Positions 16,490 to 24,456 of a DNA stretch of 34,731 nt are shown here, piece after piece. How positions within the stretch are numbered: position 1 is the stretch's first letter; the number at the start of each line of letters is the position of its first letter. The notes under the pieces are model-generated. The model was not told where the DNA came from. It saw only the letters and a list, made by a program, of their open reading frames with translations, and ran no database searches. Location of the stretch: the NCBI RefSeq assembly GCF_001293775.1, contig NZ_LGLN01000081.1, positions 170,705 through 205,435 on the forward strand, read 5' to 3'. The position numbers and the translations under genes were made by a program. Origin of the DNA: Pseudomonas syringae pv. cilantro (lineage in GTDB: Bacteria; Pseudomonadota; Gammaproteobacteria; Pseudomonadales; Pseudomonadaceae).

Positions 16490-16514
16490 CTTCGCGGACA
16501 AGTCCGCTCCCACA
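16490..16514 (+). repeat. Pseudomonas REP sequence, forward copy
   Basis: A 25-base REP beginning CTTCGCGGACAAGTCCGC, itself a small hairpin (GCGGAC...GTCCGC). Its exact reverse complement is at 16583-16607. These sequences are abundant between genes in fluorescent pseudomonads and are mobilised by RAYT transposases elsewhere in the genome. Confidence 0.92.
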
Positions 16515-16540
16515 GGAGTCAATAGATTTCGTGCCGGCCT

Positions 16541-16580
16541 CTTCACGGACAAGCGAAGCGTCGCCCGTCCGCTCCGGGAC
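16541..16580 (+). repeat. Degenerate middle REP with enlarged loop
   Basis: Between the two perfect copies, CTTCACGGACAAG and GTCCGCTCC repeat the two halves of the REP but are separated by an extra 13 bases (CGAAGCGTCGCCC). It reads as a REP variant or a damaged third copy. Confidence 0.6.
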
Positions 16581-16582
16581 TT

Positions 16583-16607
16583 TGTGGGAGCGGACTTGTC
16601 CGCGAAG
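16583..16607 (-). repeat. Pseudomonas REP sequence, inverted copy
   Basis: The exact reverse complement of 16490-16514 over all 25 bases, 68 bp away. The pair forms a REPIN-like unit between the ends of the convergent radC and binding-protein genes and may stabilise or end both transcripts. Confidence 0.92.
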
Positions 16608-16641
16608 AGGCGCGCGCATCGTAAAGATGCAAACCCGCGAC

Positions 16642-18228
16642 TTACTTCACCTGCACCTTGTAAAAATCCTGCCGCCCGAACGGGCTGACCTGATACCCCG
16701 TTACGTCCTTGCGGACCAACGCTGCAGCAGTCGGATGGGCGAGGGGAATCCACAGTGCCTGTTGCTGGATCTGTTGCTGGGCCTGGTGATAAAGCTCGCT
16801 GCGCGCCGCCTGATCGCTGGTGGATTTGCCGTCGGTGATCAGCTTGTCCAGCGTCTTGTCGCAATAACGGGCGAAGTTGGTGCCTGATTTTTCGGCCGCG
16901 CAGGAGAACTGCGGGGTCAGGAAGTTATCCGGATCACCGTTGTCGCCTGCCCAGCCCATGAACAACAGATCATGCTCACCGGCCTTGGCGCGCCGAATCA
17001 GTTCGCCCCATTCGATCACCTTGATCTCGGCGTTGATACCGATCTGTTTCAGGTCAGCCTGCAATAACTGGGCGCCCAGGGCCGGGTTCGGATTCAGCAG
17101 GCTGCCGGAAGGCCGCGTCCATAGGGTGGTCTTGAAACCCTCTTTTACTCCGGCCTTGGCCAGCAATGCTTTGGCCTTGGCAACATCATGTTTATACCCC
17201 GGAAGGTCTTTGGCATAGCTCCAGGTTTTCGGCGGATAAATACCGCTGGCCGCTACAGCGGCGCCTTCAAAAACCGCTTTCAGGTAATTGTCCTTGTCGA
17301 AGGCCAGGTTGAGCGCCTGGCGCACCTCCGGCTTGTCGAACGGCGGATGCTGACTGTTGATCGCAACAAACGCGGTCATGAACGCTTCGGTTTTCTCGAC
17401 TTTGAGCGAGTTGTCCTTGCTGGCCGCCTGAATATCCAGCGGCTTGGGGGAAAGGGCGATCTGGCATTCGTTCTGGCGGATCTTCTGCAAACGCACATTG
17501 GCGTCTGGCGTAATGGCATACACCAGCGTGTCGACATCAGACTTGCCAGCGAAGTAGTCCTTGAACGCTTCGTAGCGCACCACGGCATCTTTCTGGAAAC
17601 GCTTGAACACAAACGGCCCGGTGCCGATGGGCTGGCTGTTGAGCTTTTCCGGGGTGCCCGCTTTCAGCAATTGCGCGGTGTATTCAGCCGAGTAGATCGA
17701 GGCAAAACCCATGCTCAGCGTCGCAAGAAAAGTCGAGTCGGCGCGATCGAGCGTAAAACGCACGGAGTGCGGGTCAGGCGCTTCAATATGCTTGATCAGC
17801 GCAGGCAACTGCATGGACTGCGCGTGCGGGAAGCCGCTTTGGGCGACTTTGTGCCACGGGTTCTGCGGGTCGAGCATGCGCTGGAAGCTGAACAGCACGT
17901 CATCTGCCGTCAGTTCGCGAGTCGGTGTGAAGTAGTCCGTGGTATGGAATTTCACTCCGGAGCGCAATTTGAAATCGTACGTCAGGCCGTCGGCCGACAC
18001 GGTCCAGCTTTCCGCCAGGCTCGGCACCAGCTTGCCGCTTTCGGCATCGAAGTCCACAAGGCGATTCATCAAGACGTCTGCCGACGCGTTGGTGGTGGTC
18101 AGCGAGTTGTACTGCACAACGTCGAAACCTTCAGGGCTGGCTTCGGTGCAGACCGCGAGGCTGGTCGCCCGGGCTGCAATCGGAAGCAACAGCGGAACCA
18201 GCAAAAAAGGGAGTGCAGCTAGACGCAT
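16642..18228 (-). CDS. Dipeptide-type ABC transporter substrate-binding protein (orphan)
   Basis: A 528-residue periplasmic solute-binding protein of family 5 (DppA/OppA type). The signal peptide MRLAALPFLLVPLLLPIAARA is cleaved near residue 21-22. Family motifs include SLAESWTVSADGLTYDFKLR (about 70-90), the central IGTGPFVFKRF, and the later PEVRQALNLAFDKDNY and ELIRRAKAGEHDLLFMGWAGD. Cysteines early (AVCTEA) and late (SCAAEK, RYCD) fit DppA-like disulfides. It probably binds di- or oligopeptides, although some members bind haem or 5-aminolevulinate. No permease or ATPase genes are nearby, so it must share a transporter encoded elsewhere. The ATG at 18228 has AGGA ahead. Confidence 0.9.
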   Translation of the reverse strand: MRLAALPFLLVPLLLPIAARATSLAVCTEASPEGFDVVQYNSLTTTNASADVLMNRLVDFDAESGKLVPSLAESWTVSADGLTYDFKLRSGVKFHTTDYFTPTRELTADDVLFSFQRMLDPQNPWHKVAQSGFPHAQSMQLPALIKHIEAPDPHSVRFTLDRADSTFLATLSMGFASIYSAEYTAQLLKAGTPEKLNSQPIGTGPFVFKRFQKDAVVRYEAFKDYFAGKSDVDTLVYAITPDANVRLQKIRQNECQIALSPKPLDIQAASKDNSLKVEKTEAFMTAFVAINSQHPPFDKPEVRQALNLAFDKDNYLKAVFEGAAVAASGIYPPKTWSYAKDLPGYKHDVAKAKALLAKAGVKEGFKTTLWTRPSGSLLNPNPALGAQLLQADLKQIGINAEIKVIEWGELIRRAKAGEHDLLFMGWAGDNGDPDNFLTPQFSCAAEKSGTNFARYCDKTLDKLITDGKSTSDQAARSELYHQAQQQIQQQALWIPLAHPTAAALVRKDVTGYQVSPFGRQDFYKVQVK

Positions 18229-18416
18229 GGCGTTATTTCCTGTTCAGAAAGGGGCCCATCTGCCGGTGCAGTCTGGTGAAGGACTTACCCTAGACTATGT
18301 GCTGACGCAGAACAATCTTCATGGCGCGACGAGCGGTCGGCTTGCCAGCGCCCCCGCCAATGCTTGAGCGCGCAGCAATGCGAGGGCTGCTCCGTTGTAC
18401 TAAAGTGCTTTGCCTG

Positions 18417-18445
18417 TTGTTGCACCACAGGGTTTCTGGTATAAA
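18417..18445 (+). promoter_or_regulatory. Candidate rpmB-rpmG promoter (extended -10)
   Basis: TTGTTG (18417-18422) and TATAAA (18440-18445) are 17 bp apart, with TG one base ahead of the -10 box, an extended -10 promoter. Transcription starting near 18452 would give a leader of about 140 nt before rpmB. Confidence 0.6.
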
Positions 18446-18451
18446 GCAGCG

Positions 18452-18593
18452 CTCTTTTCTAGGGGCCCGGTTCCTTCACTGTAGGTGTAGCCGGTAAGAC
18501 CCTTAAAGAAACGCGGCGCCTGGCGCCAAATGACTGAGAGATTAAGCGGCCAACCCATGCCGGGTTGGGCATGTGGTTTTAGAGGGCTGAGGC
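18452..18593 (+). promoter_or_regulatory. Structured 5' leader of rpmB
   Basis: The 365-bp gap between the binding-protein gene and rpmB contains the promoter above and this leader. CCGGTT (18467-18472) can pair with AGCCGG (18489-18494), and CCAACCC (18550-18556) with GGGTTGG (18562-18568). A GGCGCC-T-GGCGCC run lies at 18515-18527. Autogenous control by a ribosomal protein is possible. I see no known riboswitch consensus. 18229-18410 shows nothing beyond the binding-protein ribosome site. Confidence 0.4.
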
Positions 18594-18827
18594 ATGTCGA
18601 GAGTATGTCAAGTTACCGGTAAGGGTCCGGTGACTGGGAATAACATTTCCCACGCAAACAACAAAACCCGTCGTCGTTTCCTGCCAAACCTGCAGCATCA
18701 CCGCTTCTGGGTTGAAGGCGAGAAGCGTTTTGTTCGTCTGCGCGTATCTGCTAAAGGCATGCGTATCATCGACAAGCGTGGCATTGAAGTTGTGCTCGCT
18801 GAACTGCGTCGCGACGGCAAAATTTAA
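18594..18827 (+). CDS. rpmB: 50S ribosomal protein L28
   Basis: A 77-residue L28 starting [17 protein letters not shown], with the basic core [17 protein letters not shown]. It has a single cysteine (Cys5), so this is the zinc-free form without paired CxxC ligands. It is the first gene of the rpmB-rpmG operon, with GAGGGCTGAGGC ahead of the ATG and an 11-bp spacer to rpmG. Confidence 0.97.
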
Positions 18828-18838
18828 GGGAGAGAATC

Positions 18839-18994
18839 ATGCGTGAATTGATCCGTTTGGTGTCGAGCGCTGGTACAGGCCATTTCTACACCACCGACAA
18901 GAACAAACGTACTACCCCGGATAAAATCGAAATCAAAAAATTCGATCCGGTTGTACGCAAGCACGTGATCTACAAAGAAGGCAAAATCAAGTAA
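18839..18994 (+). CDS. rpmG: 50S ribosomal protein L33
   Basis: A 51-residue L33 ([19 protein letters not shown], ending EGKIK). No cysteines are present, so it is the zinc-independent type. It begins 11 bp after rpmB with GGGAGAG as ribosome site and is followed by a strong terminator. The gene is short and easy to miss, but its sequence and its position after L28 are diagnostic. Confidence 0.97.
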
Positions 18995-19011
18995 TTGATT
19001 CTGTCAGCTAC

Positions 19012-19041
19012 AAAAAAACCCGCCTTCTGGCGGGTTTTTTT
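19012..19041 (+). terminator. Intrinsic terminator of rpmB-rpmG
   Basis: ACCCGCC (19018-19024) pairs with GGCGGGT (19029-19035) around TTCT, followed by a run of seven T's and preceded by seven A's. Confidence 0.95.
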
Positions 19042-19085
19042 GTGCCTGCGTTTCTGGCGTAGCTGCCAGCAGTATCCAGGCAGCA

Positions 19086-19114
19086 AAACGCCCGACGCGA
19101 TGCGCCGGGCGTTT
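19086..19114 (-). terminator. Terminator-like hairpin after the I78-like gene
   Basis: AAACGCCCG (19086-19094) pairs with CGGGCGTTT (19106-19114), with an inner CGC/GCG stem. Read on the minus strand it ends in TTTT, 45 bp beyond the stop of the small minus-strand gene. Confidence 0.7.
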
Positions 19115-19159
19115 CAAGCATGAAAACTGCAGTCGGGCAACGAAGATCCGCCCGCCTGA

Positions 19160-19363
19160 TCAGCCGAAGCTGAAGCCGGACACCAGACCGGCCTTGTCGA
19201 CATTGACATGCAGCCGGTTCGGGTTGAAGTCGTGGGTAGCAGTGTCGCCAGGGCCGATGACCTTCTGAAAACCGGTAATTTCGCTGATGTAGGCTTTGAC
19301 GCCAGGTACATATCGGCTGCCTACAAGGTGCTGAAGCGCTTGGGCGATAACTTCGTTGGTCAT
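19160..19363 (-). CDS. I78-family peptidase inhibitor-like small protein
   Basis: A 67-residue protein starting MTNEVIAQALQHLVG. Its second half (VIGPGDTATHDFNPNRLHVNVD then G-V/L) follows the peptidase inhibitor I78 pattern, in which a PGD, a D-x-x-x-x-R-L-x-V-x-x-D strand and a final C/F-G form a potato-inhibitor-like fold. Known I78 inhibitors block serine proteases and are usually exported. This one has no signal peptide and no cysteine: the common terminal Cys-Gly is Phe-Gly. A cytosolic role, or loss of inhibitor activity, is likely. The ATG at 19363 has AGGA eight bases ahead; an in-frame start at 19396 adds 11 residues of no clear value. Confidence 0.7.
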   Translation of the reverse strand: MTNEVIAQALQHLVGSRYVPGVKAYISEITGFQKVIGPGDTATHDFNPNRLHVNVDKAGLVSGFSFG

Positions 19364-19441
19364 TTTCAAAATCCTTTTTTGAGTGAATGTCCTCACTGGA
19401 CGCGCTCAGAATGACCCAGAAGACCCGGTGTGACGCAGTAC

Positions 19442-19810
19442 TTATTTATATGCAGCAGCCTCGAACACCACATAAATCTTGCGGCATGTTTCCAGTACTT
19501 CCCATGTGCCCTTGAAGCCTGACGGAATCACGAAGCGGTCACCCGAGCGCAGGGTTTTGGCGTTACCTTGCTCGTCGCGCAGCACGCTGACGCCCTGGAC
19601 GATTTCGCAGTATTCGTGCTCGGTGTAATTCACCTGCCACTGACCGGGCTCGCCATTCCAGACGCCCGCGCTCATCTGGCCGCAGGGACTGTTGTAGTGG
19701 TTGTAGATGGTCTGAGCCGGATCGCCCTTGAAGACCTTCTCCGGCGCAGGACGGTAATGTTCGGCGCTGGTGCTGGCTTCGCTGAAGTCGACGATGCTTG
19801 CGATACCCAT
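19442..19810 (-). CDS. Cupin-domain protein (cupin_3 type)
   Basis: A 122-residue single-domain cupin. The core covers GVWNGEPGQWQVNYTEHEYCEIVQG, noted in outline, and the closing strand SGDRFVIPSGFKGTWEV with the usual G-D-x-x-x-x-P-x-G pattern; this matches the DUF861/EutQ-like group. Glu and His in TEHEYCEI could bind a metal. The function is unknown. The ATG at 19810 has AAGGGGGT upstream. It is divergent from kauB across a 233-bp A/T-rich gap, and cupins of this type often accompany polyamine and amino-acid catabolic genes, so a link with kauB is plausible but not shown. Confidence 0.82.
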   Translation of the reverse strand: MGIASIVDFSEASTSAEHYRPAPEKVFKGDPAQTIYNHYNSPCGQMSAGVWNGEPGQWQVNYTEHEYCEIVQGVSVLRDEQGNAKTLRSGDRFVIPSGFKGTWEVLETCRKIYVVFEAAAYK

Positions 19811-20043
19811 GATGACCCCCTTGTTTTGAACACGTTGACGATTTGACGAACAAACCAGGCAATAGTGCCTCGGCTGCGAACACCGGCCGTTTAATAAAAT
19901 CAACAAAAAAGCGCGAAAACAGCTATTTCTGTCAAAAATATTGGTTTTGCCTGATCGCTGGTTTAGGGTATTGCCTGGCCTGAAACTCAGGATTGTGTCT
20001 GTAATCCATCATGACACGCCAACACTCAAAAGGAGGACTGCCG

Positions 20044-21537
20044 ATGACCACCCTGACTCGCACTGACTGGGAACAACGCGCCCGGGATTTGAAGATTGAA
20101 GGCCGCGCCTTCATTCAAGGTGAGTACACCGCTCCCGCCTCCGGTGAAACATTCGACTGCATCAGCCCGGTCGATGGCCGCCTGCTCGCCAAGGTCGCCA
20201 GTTGCGACATTGCCGATGCCCAGCGCGCCGTGGAGAGTGCCCGCAGCACCTTTGACTCGGGCGCCTGGTCACGGCTGGCTCCGGCCAAACGCAAGGCCAT
20301 CATGATCCGTTTCGCGGGGCTGCTTGAGCAGAATGCTGAAGAGCTGGCCCTGCTCGAGACGCTGGACATGGGCAAGCCGATCAGCGATTCGCTCGGTGTC
20401 GACATACCCGGCGCCGCCAGAGCCTTGAGCTGGAGCGGCGAGGCCATCGACAAGCTGTATGACGAAGTTGCCGCAACGCCCCACGACCAGCTGGGCCTGG
20501 TGACGCGCGAGCCGGTCGGCGTCGTCGCCGCCATTGTGCCGTGGAATTTCCCGCTGATGATGGCCTGCTGGAAACTTGGCCCTGCGTTATCCACAGGCAA
20601 CTCGGTGATCCTCAAACCGTCGGAAAAATCTCCGCTGACCGCCGTTCGCGTTGCGCAGCTGGCCATCGAAGCGGGCATTCCGGCAGGCGTACTCAACGTA
20701 TTGCCGGGCTATGGCCATACCGTCGGCAAGGCGCTGGCGTTGCATATGGACGTCGATACCCTGGTGTTCACTGGCTCAACGAAAATCGCCAAGCAATTGA
20801 TGATTTACTCGGGCGAATCGAACATGAAGCGCGTCTGGCTCGAAGCCGGCGGCAAAAGCCCGAACATCGTGTTTGCCGACGCGCCGGACTTGCAGGCCGC
20901 GGCCAACTCGGCGGCCAGCGCGATTGCGTTCAACCAGGGCGAAGTGTGCACTGCGGGTTCGCGCCTGCTGGTCGAACGCTCCATCAAGGATCGCTTCCTG
21001 CCCATGGTGATCGAGGCGCTGAGCACCTGGAAACCCGGCAACCCGCTGGACCCGGCGACCAATGTCGGCGCACTGGTCGATACCCAGCAGATGGACACCG
21101 TGCTGTCTTATATCGAAGCGGGTCACACCGATGGCGCCAAACTGGTTGCAGGCGGCAAGCGCATCTTGCAGGAAACGGGCGGGACTTATGTTGAGCCGAC
21201 GATTTTCGACGGCGTGAACAACGCCATGAGGATCGCTCAGGAAGAAATCTTCGGCCCGGTACTTTCGGTGCTGACGTTCGACAGCGCCGAAGAAGCGATC
21301 CGGATCGCCAACGACACCCCGTACGGCCTGGCCGCCGCGGTATGGACCGCGAACATCTCCAAGGCCCACCTGACCGCCAAGGCATTGCGCGCAGGTAGCG
21401 TCTGGGTCAACCAGTACGACGGCGGCGACATGACCGCGCCGTTTGGCGGCTTCAAACAGTCAGGCAATGGCCGCGACAAGTCGCTGCATGCGTTCGACAA
21501 GTACACCGAACTGAAATCCACCTGGATCAAGTTGTAA
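20044..21537 (+). CDS. kauB: Aldehyde dehydrogenase KauB/PuuC type
   Basis: A 497-residue NAD(P)-dependent aldehyde dehydrogenase. Catalytic residues are all present: Asn168 in VPWNFP, Glu267 in LEAGGKSPN and Cys302 in GEVCTAG, with the FTGSTKIAK cofactor loop before them. The length and sequence match Pseudomonas KauB, which oxidises 4-guanidinobutyraldehyde and gamma-glutamyl-aminobutyraldehyde and related aldehydes from arginine, putrescine, cadaverine and diaminopropane breakdown. The ATG at 20044 follows a perfect AGGAGG. In this window it shares the area with a PauB-type oxidase (26309-27622) that makes such aldehydes and with pauR. Exact substrate range is by family only. Confidence 0.92.
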   Translation: MTTLTRTDWEQRARDLKIEGRAFIQGEYTAPASGETFDCISPVDGRLLAKVASCDIADAQRAVESARSTFDSGAWSRLAPAKRKAIMIRFAGLLEQNAEELALLETLDMGKPISDSLGVDIPGAARALSWSGEAIDKLYDEVAATPHDQLGLVTREPVGVVAAIVPWNFPLMMACWKLGPALSTGNSVILKPSEKSPLTAVRVAQLAIEAGIPAGVLNVLPGYGHTVGKALALHMDVDTLVFTGSTKIAKQLMIYSGESNMKRVWLEAGGKSPNIVFADAPDLQAAANSAASAIAFNQGEVCTAGSRLLVERSIKDRFLPMVIEALSTWKPGNPLDPATNVGALVDTQQMDTVLSYIEAGHTDGAKLVAGGKRILQETGGTYVEPTIFDGVNNAMRIAQEEIFGPVLSVLTFDSAEEAIRIANDTPYGLAAAVWTANISKAHLTAKALRAGSVWVNQYDGGDMTAPFGGFKQSGNGRDKSLHAFDKYTELKSTWIKL

Positions 21538-21569
21538 AGCCGGAAAGCGGAACACCTGACCTCTCGCTG

Positions 21570-21611
21570 CCATGCTCCGCGTGGGCATGCCGTTCTGGAC
21601 GCTCTGCGTCA
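21570..21611 (-). repeat. Dispersed 42-bp intergenic repeat, copy 2
   Basis: The reverse complement of this stretch matches 10165-10206 at about 36 of 42 bases, with the core GGCATGCCGTTCTGG unchanged. It lies between kauB and the MFS gene and may modulate the 3' end of kauB mRNA. Confidence 0.75.
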
Positions 21612-21667
21612 GCTCTTGATTGCGTAGCGCCGGGTAGATAAGCAAACGAGTTGCAGGAGCATTCAAA

Positions 21668-22813
21668 ATGCGTTGGGGTACCTATTTTGCCGTGCTGGCG
21701 TCGGTATTGGGCGTCGGTCTGGCAATGGGCGTCAGCATGCCGCTGGTTTCATTGCGTCTGGCAGGCTGGGGCTACGGCTCATTTGCCATCGGCATCATGG
21801 CGGCGATGCCCGCCGTAGGTGTGTTGGTGGGTGCGGCGCTGGCCAGTCGTCTGGCGGCGCGCTTCGGCACTGCCAACCTGATGCGTCTGTGCCTGTGGGG
21901 CGGGGCTGTGTCGGTGGGCGCGCTGGCGCTGTTGCCGTATTACGGGATCTGGCTGATCCTGCGCCTGACGCTCGGCGTGATTCTGACCATCGTCTTCGTG
22001 CTGGGTGAAAGCTGGATCAACCAGTTGGTGATCGAGCGCCTGCGCGGGCGACTGGTCGCACTGTATGGCAGCACGTATGCACTGAGCCAACTGGCGGGCC
22101 CGTTGCTGCTGGGCGTCATCGGCACCCAGGCTGACTACGGCTTCTGGATCGGCGTGCTACTGCTGGTCGGCTCGCCTTTTCTGCTGCTGGGAAGAACCGG
22201 CGCACCGTCGACCGAGTCCTGCAACGTCACCTTCACCGACCTGTTCGGCTTCTGTCGCGGCATGCCCGCCATCGCCTGGGCGGTGGCGCTGTTCGCGGCC
22301 TTCGAGGCGCTGATCCTGACGCTGCTGCCGCTGTACTGCATAGGCCACGGCTTCACGCCGGAAATCGCCCTGATCATGGTCAGCGTCGTGGTGGTTGGCG
22401 ATGCGTTGCTGCAACTGCCGATCGGCATGCTCGCAGACCGCATCTCGCGACGCGCAATGTTCACCGGCTGCGCGTCATTGCTGCTGGCGTCCAGTCTGCT
22501 GGTGCCGCTGCTGATCGATACCGTTCTGATCTGGCCGCTATGGACTGTGTTTGGTGCCAGCGCCGGCGGGCTGTTCACCCTGTCGTTGATCCTTATCGGT
22601 GAGCGCTACCGCGACGACGCACTGGTTCGCGCCAACGCGCACGTCGCCCAGCTCTGGGGCATTGGCTGTCTGATCGGGCCTTTGGCGGCAGGTGCGGGCA
22701 GCCAATGGGTCAGTGGAGAAGCCTTGCCGCTGCTGATGGCGGCAGGCGCGTTCGGTCTGCTGATACTGATCAGGCGGCGCGACGCTTTCGGAGCACCGGC
22801 AGCGCCTGCTTAA
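21668..22813 (+). CDS. MFS transporter (YcaD/YfkF-like)
   Basis: A 381-residue major facilitator with about 12 hydrophobic helices. The central MFS motif is clear in the second half: GMLADRISRR (residues 253-262). The first half begins MRWGTYFAVLASVLGVGLAMG and carries LASRLAARFG after helix 2. The substrate is unknown. The ATG at 21668 has AGGAG 8 bases upstream. It follows kauB by 130 bp in the same direction, as in other pseudomonads, so uptake or export linked to amine metabolism is a reasonable guess. Its stop codon overlaps that of the convergent phospholipase D gene by 4 bp. Confidence 0.88.
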   Translation: MRWGTYFAVLASVLGVGLAMGVSMPLVSLRLAGWGYGSFAIGIMAAMPAVGVLVGAALASRLAARFGTANLMRLCLWGGAVSVGALALLPYYGIWLILRLTLGVILTIVFVLGESWINQLVIERLRGRLVALYGSTYALSQLAGPLLLGVIGTQADYGFWIGVLLLVGSPFLLLGRTGAPSTESCNVTFTDLFGFCRGMPAIAWAVALFAAFEALILTLLPLYCIGHGFTPEIALIMVSVVVVGDALLQLPIGMLADRISRRAMFTGCASLLLASSLLVPLLIDTVLIWPLWTVFGASAGGLFTLSLILIGERYRDDALVRANAHVAQLWGIGCLIGPLAAGAGSQWVSGEALPLLMAAGAFGLLILIRRRDAFGAPAAPA

Positions 22814-24390
22814 AGCATCCGCTCAAGGCCGATGGCGCGGCTCATCCATGCGTTGAAGCGCCGCCACAGGTCGCCCGGCTCGGTGTGCAAGGTGTGGAGC
22901 TGGCCGTTGTCCTCGGTCACCCACACCACCTTGCCGTCTTCCAGACGCGCCTCATATGTGAGCGATGGCGCCATGCCCTGCAAGGTCAACCCACGCAGTT
23001 CTTCGGCCAGTTGCGGACTGTCGACCAGCACCCCGACTTCAGTGTTCCACAGCACCGAACGCGGGTCGAAATTGAATGAGCCAACGAAGACTTTCTGCCG
23101 ATCAAAGATCATCGCCTTGCTGTGCAGACTGGATTCGGAGCTGACCAGCGAATCACTCTTCTTGAACAAATGCGGACCATTGCTGCGCATGGTTTCGGTA
23201 TCGCCAGGCTGGCGGCGCAGCTCGAACAGCTTTACCCCGTGCTCCAGCAGCGCCTTGCGATACGGCGCATAACCGCCATGCACAGCGGGCACATCGGTGG
23301 CCTCCAGCGAGTTGGTCAGCAGGCTGACCTTGACGCCGGCATCGGCACGCCCCGTCAGGTACAGCAAACCTTCCTGACCCGGCACGAAGTAGGCGGAGAT
23401 CAGCATCAACTCCTTGCGCGTGCTCAACAACTCAGGCGCCAGCTGCGTGGTGAGCAACAAATGCGGATCAGGCTCGCCCTGCGCCAGCACTTTGGTCGGC
23501 GCATCCCACAGCGCCTGGTTGTACGCCCAGACCAGCTCGTTGAGCCAGGTTTTCATGCGTGGCTGCGTCTTGTAGGCCATCAGCCGCTCATAAAGGGCCT
23601 TGTGCTGTTGATGCGCCTGTTCCAGTGAATCGTCCAGTTTCTTGCGGGCCTCCGCCAGGTCCTTGCGGTCCGGCAGGAAATACATGAAGTCGCCGATCGG
23701 CTTGCTGAGCGTGCTGTTCCAGTACTGATCGAAACTGTGCCCCAACTGTTCGGCGACCGGCCCGACGCTCAGCATGTCGATATCGGTGAAATTCAGGTTC
23801 GGCTCGGCATCGAAATACTCATCACCCAGGTTGCGTCCACCAACGATCGCGACGCTGCTGTCGGCCAGCCACAGCTTGTTGTGCATACGCCGGTGCTGAC
23901 GCGACAGGTTCATCAAGCGCCCCAGGCTGCGTGTGATGCCGGTCTCACGCCCGAGGTTCTGCGGGTTGAACAGCCGAATCTCGATGTCCGGATGCGCCGC
24001 CAGCGTGGCAATCGCCTGATCCAGCCCGTCGCTGGTGGTGTCGTCCAGCAGGATGCGCACGCGAACGCCACGGTCAGCAGCCTTGAGCAACTCGTCAATC
24101 AGCGCGCGCGTACTCAAGCCGTCATGGACGATGTAGTACTGCAGGTCGAGGCTGCTTTTGGCGTTGCGGATCAGTTCGGCGCGCGCCTTGAATGCGTCGC
24201 TGCTGTCGGGCAGCAAGCGAAAACCCGAGCGCCCCTCGTGCGGCATCGCCATGGTCTGGATCGAACGGCCGAACGCCGAGCCCGAGGGCGGCATGGCCTG
24301 GCTTGGCTCGCTGGCGATTTGCTGATGTGCGCAACCGCTGACGCACAAGGCAACCAGCAAGCAAAAGGGCAAGGCCCATGAAGTGTTCAC
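22810..24390 (-). CDS. Phospholipase D-family lipoprotein, ClsC-like
   Basis: A 526-residue protein with a lipoprotein signal (CVSGCAH, Cys20) and two HxKxxxxD motifs: HNKLWLAD (His170, Lys172, Asp177) and HSKAMIFD (His423, Lys425, Asp430), each followed by the GGRN or GSFN signature. This two-domain layout matches ClsC-type cardiolipin synthases and related PLD enzymes, which transfer phosphatidyl groups between lipids. The lipid anchor is unusual for E. coli ClsC and suggests action at the periplasmic membrane face. Start is GTG 24390 with GGA ahead. It is convergent with the MFS gene, with overlapping stops. A nuclease or phospholipase activity is not excluded. Confidence 0.88.
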   Translation of the reverse strand: MNTSWALPFCLLVALCVSGCAHQQIASEPSQAMPPSGSAFGRSIQTMAMPHEGRSGFRLLPDSSDAFKARAELIRNAKSSLDLQYYIVHDGLSTRALIDELLKAADRGVRVRILLDDTTSDGLDQAIATLAAHPDIEIRLFNPQNLGRETGITRSLGRLMNLSRQHRRMHNKLWLADSSVAIVGGRNLGDEYFDAEPNLNFTDIDMLSVGPVAEQLGHSFDQYWNSTLSKPIGDFMYFLPDRKDLAEARKKLDDSLEQAHQQHKALYERLMAYKTQPRMKTWLNELVWAYNQALWDAPTKVLAQGEPDPHLLLTTQLAPELLSTRKELMLISAYFVPGQEGLLYLTGRADAGVKVSLLTNSLEATDVPAVHGGYAPYRKALLEHGVKLFELRRQPGDTETMRSNGPHLFKKSDSLVSSESSLHSKAMIFDRQKVFVGSFNFDPRSVLWNTEVGVLVDSPQLAEELRGLTLQGMAPSLTYEARLEDGKVVWVTEDNGQLHTLHTEPGDLWRRFNAWMSRAIGLERML

Positions 24391-24456
24391 ATTGATTTCC
24401 GCGTCTGGACTCGACTTGGCGATATGACCCGCAAAACCGGGAAAGATTTGCCAGGC

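Noticed and set aside
16412..16641. Possible coding frames through the radC-downstream gap
   Set aside because: The open frames follow the REP sequences and have no conserved product or ribosome site.
18491..18560. Thiamine riboswitch-like fragments (CTGAGAG, ACCCTT) in the rpmB leader
   Set aside because: The order and spacing of the thiamine-box elements do not fit, and the downstream genes are ribosomal proteins.
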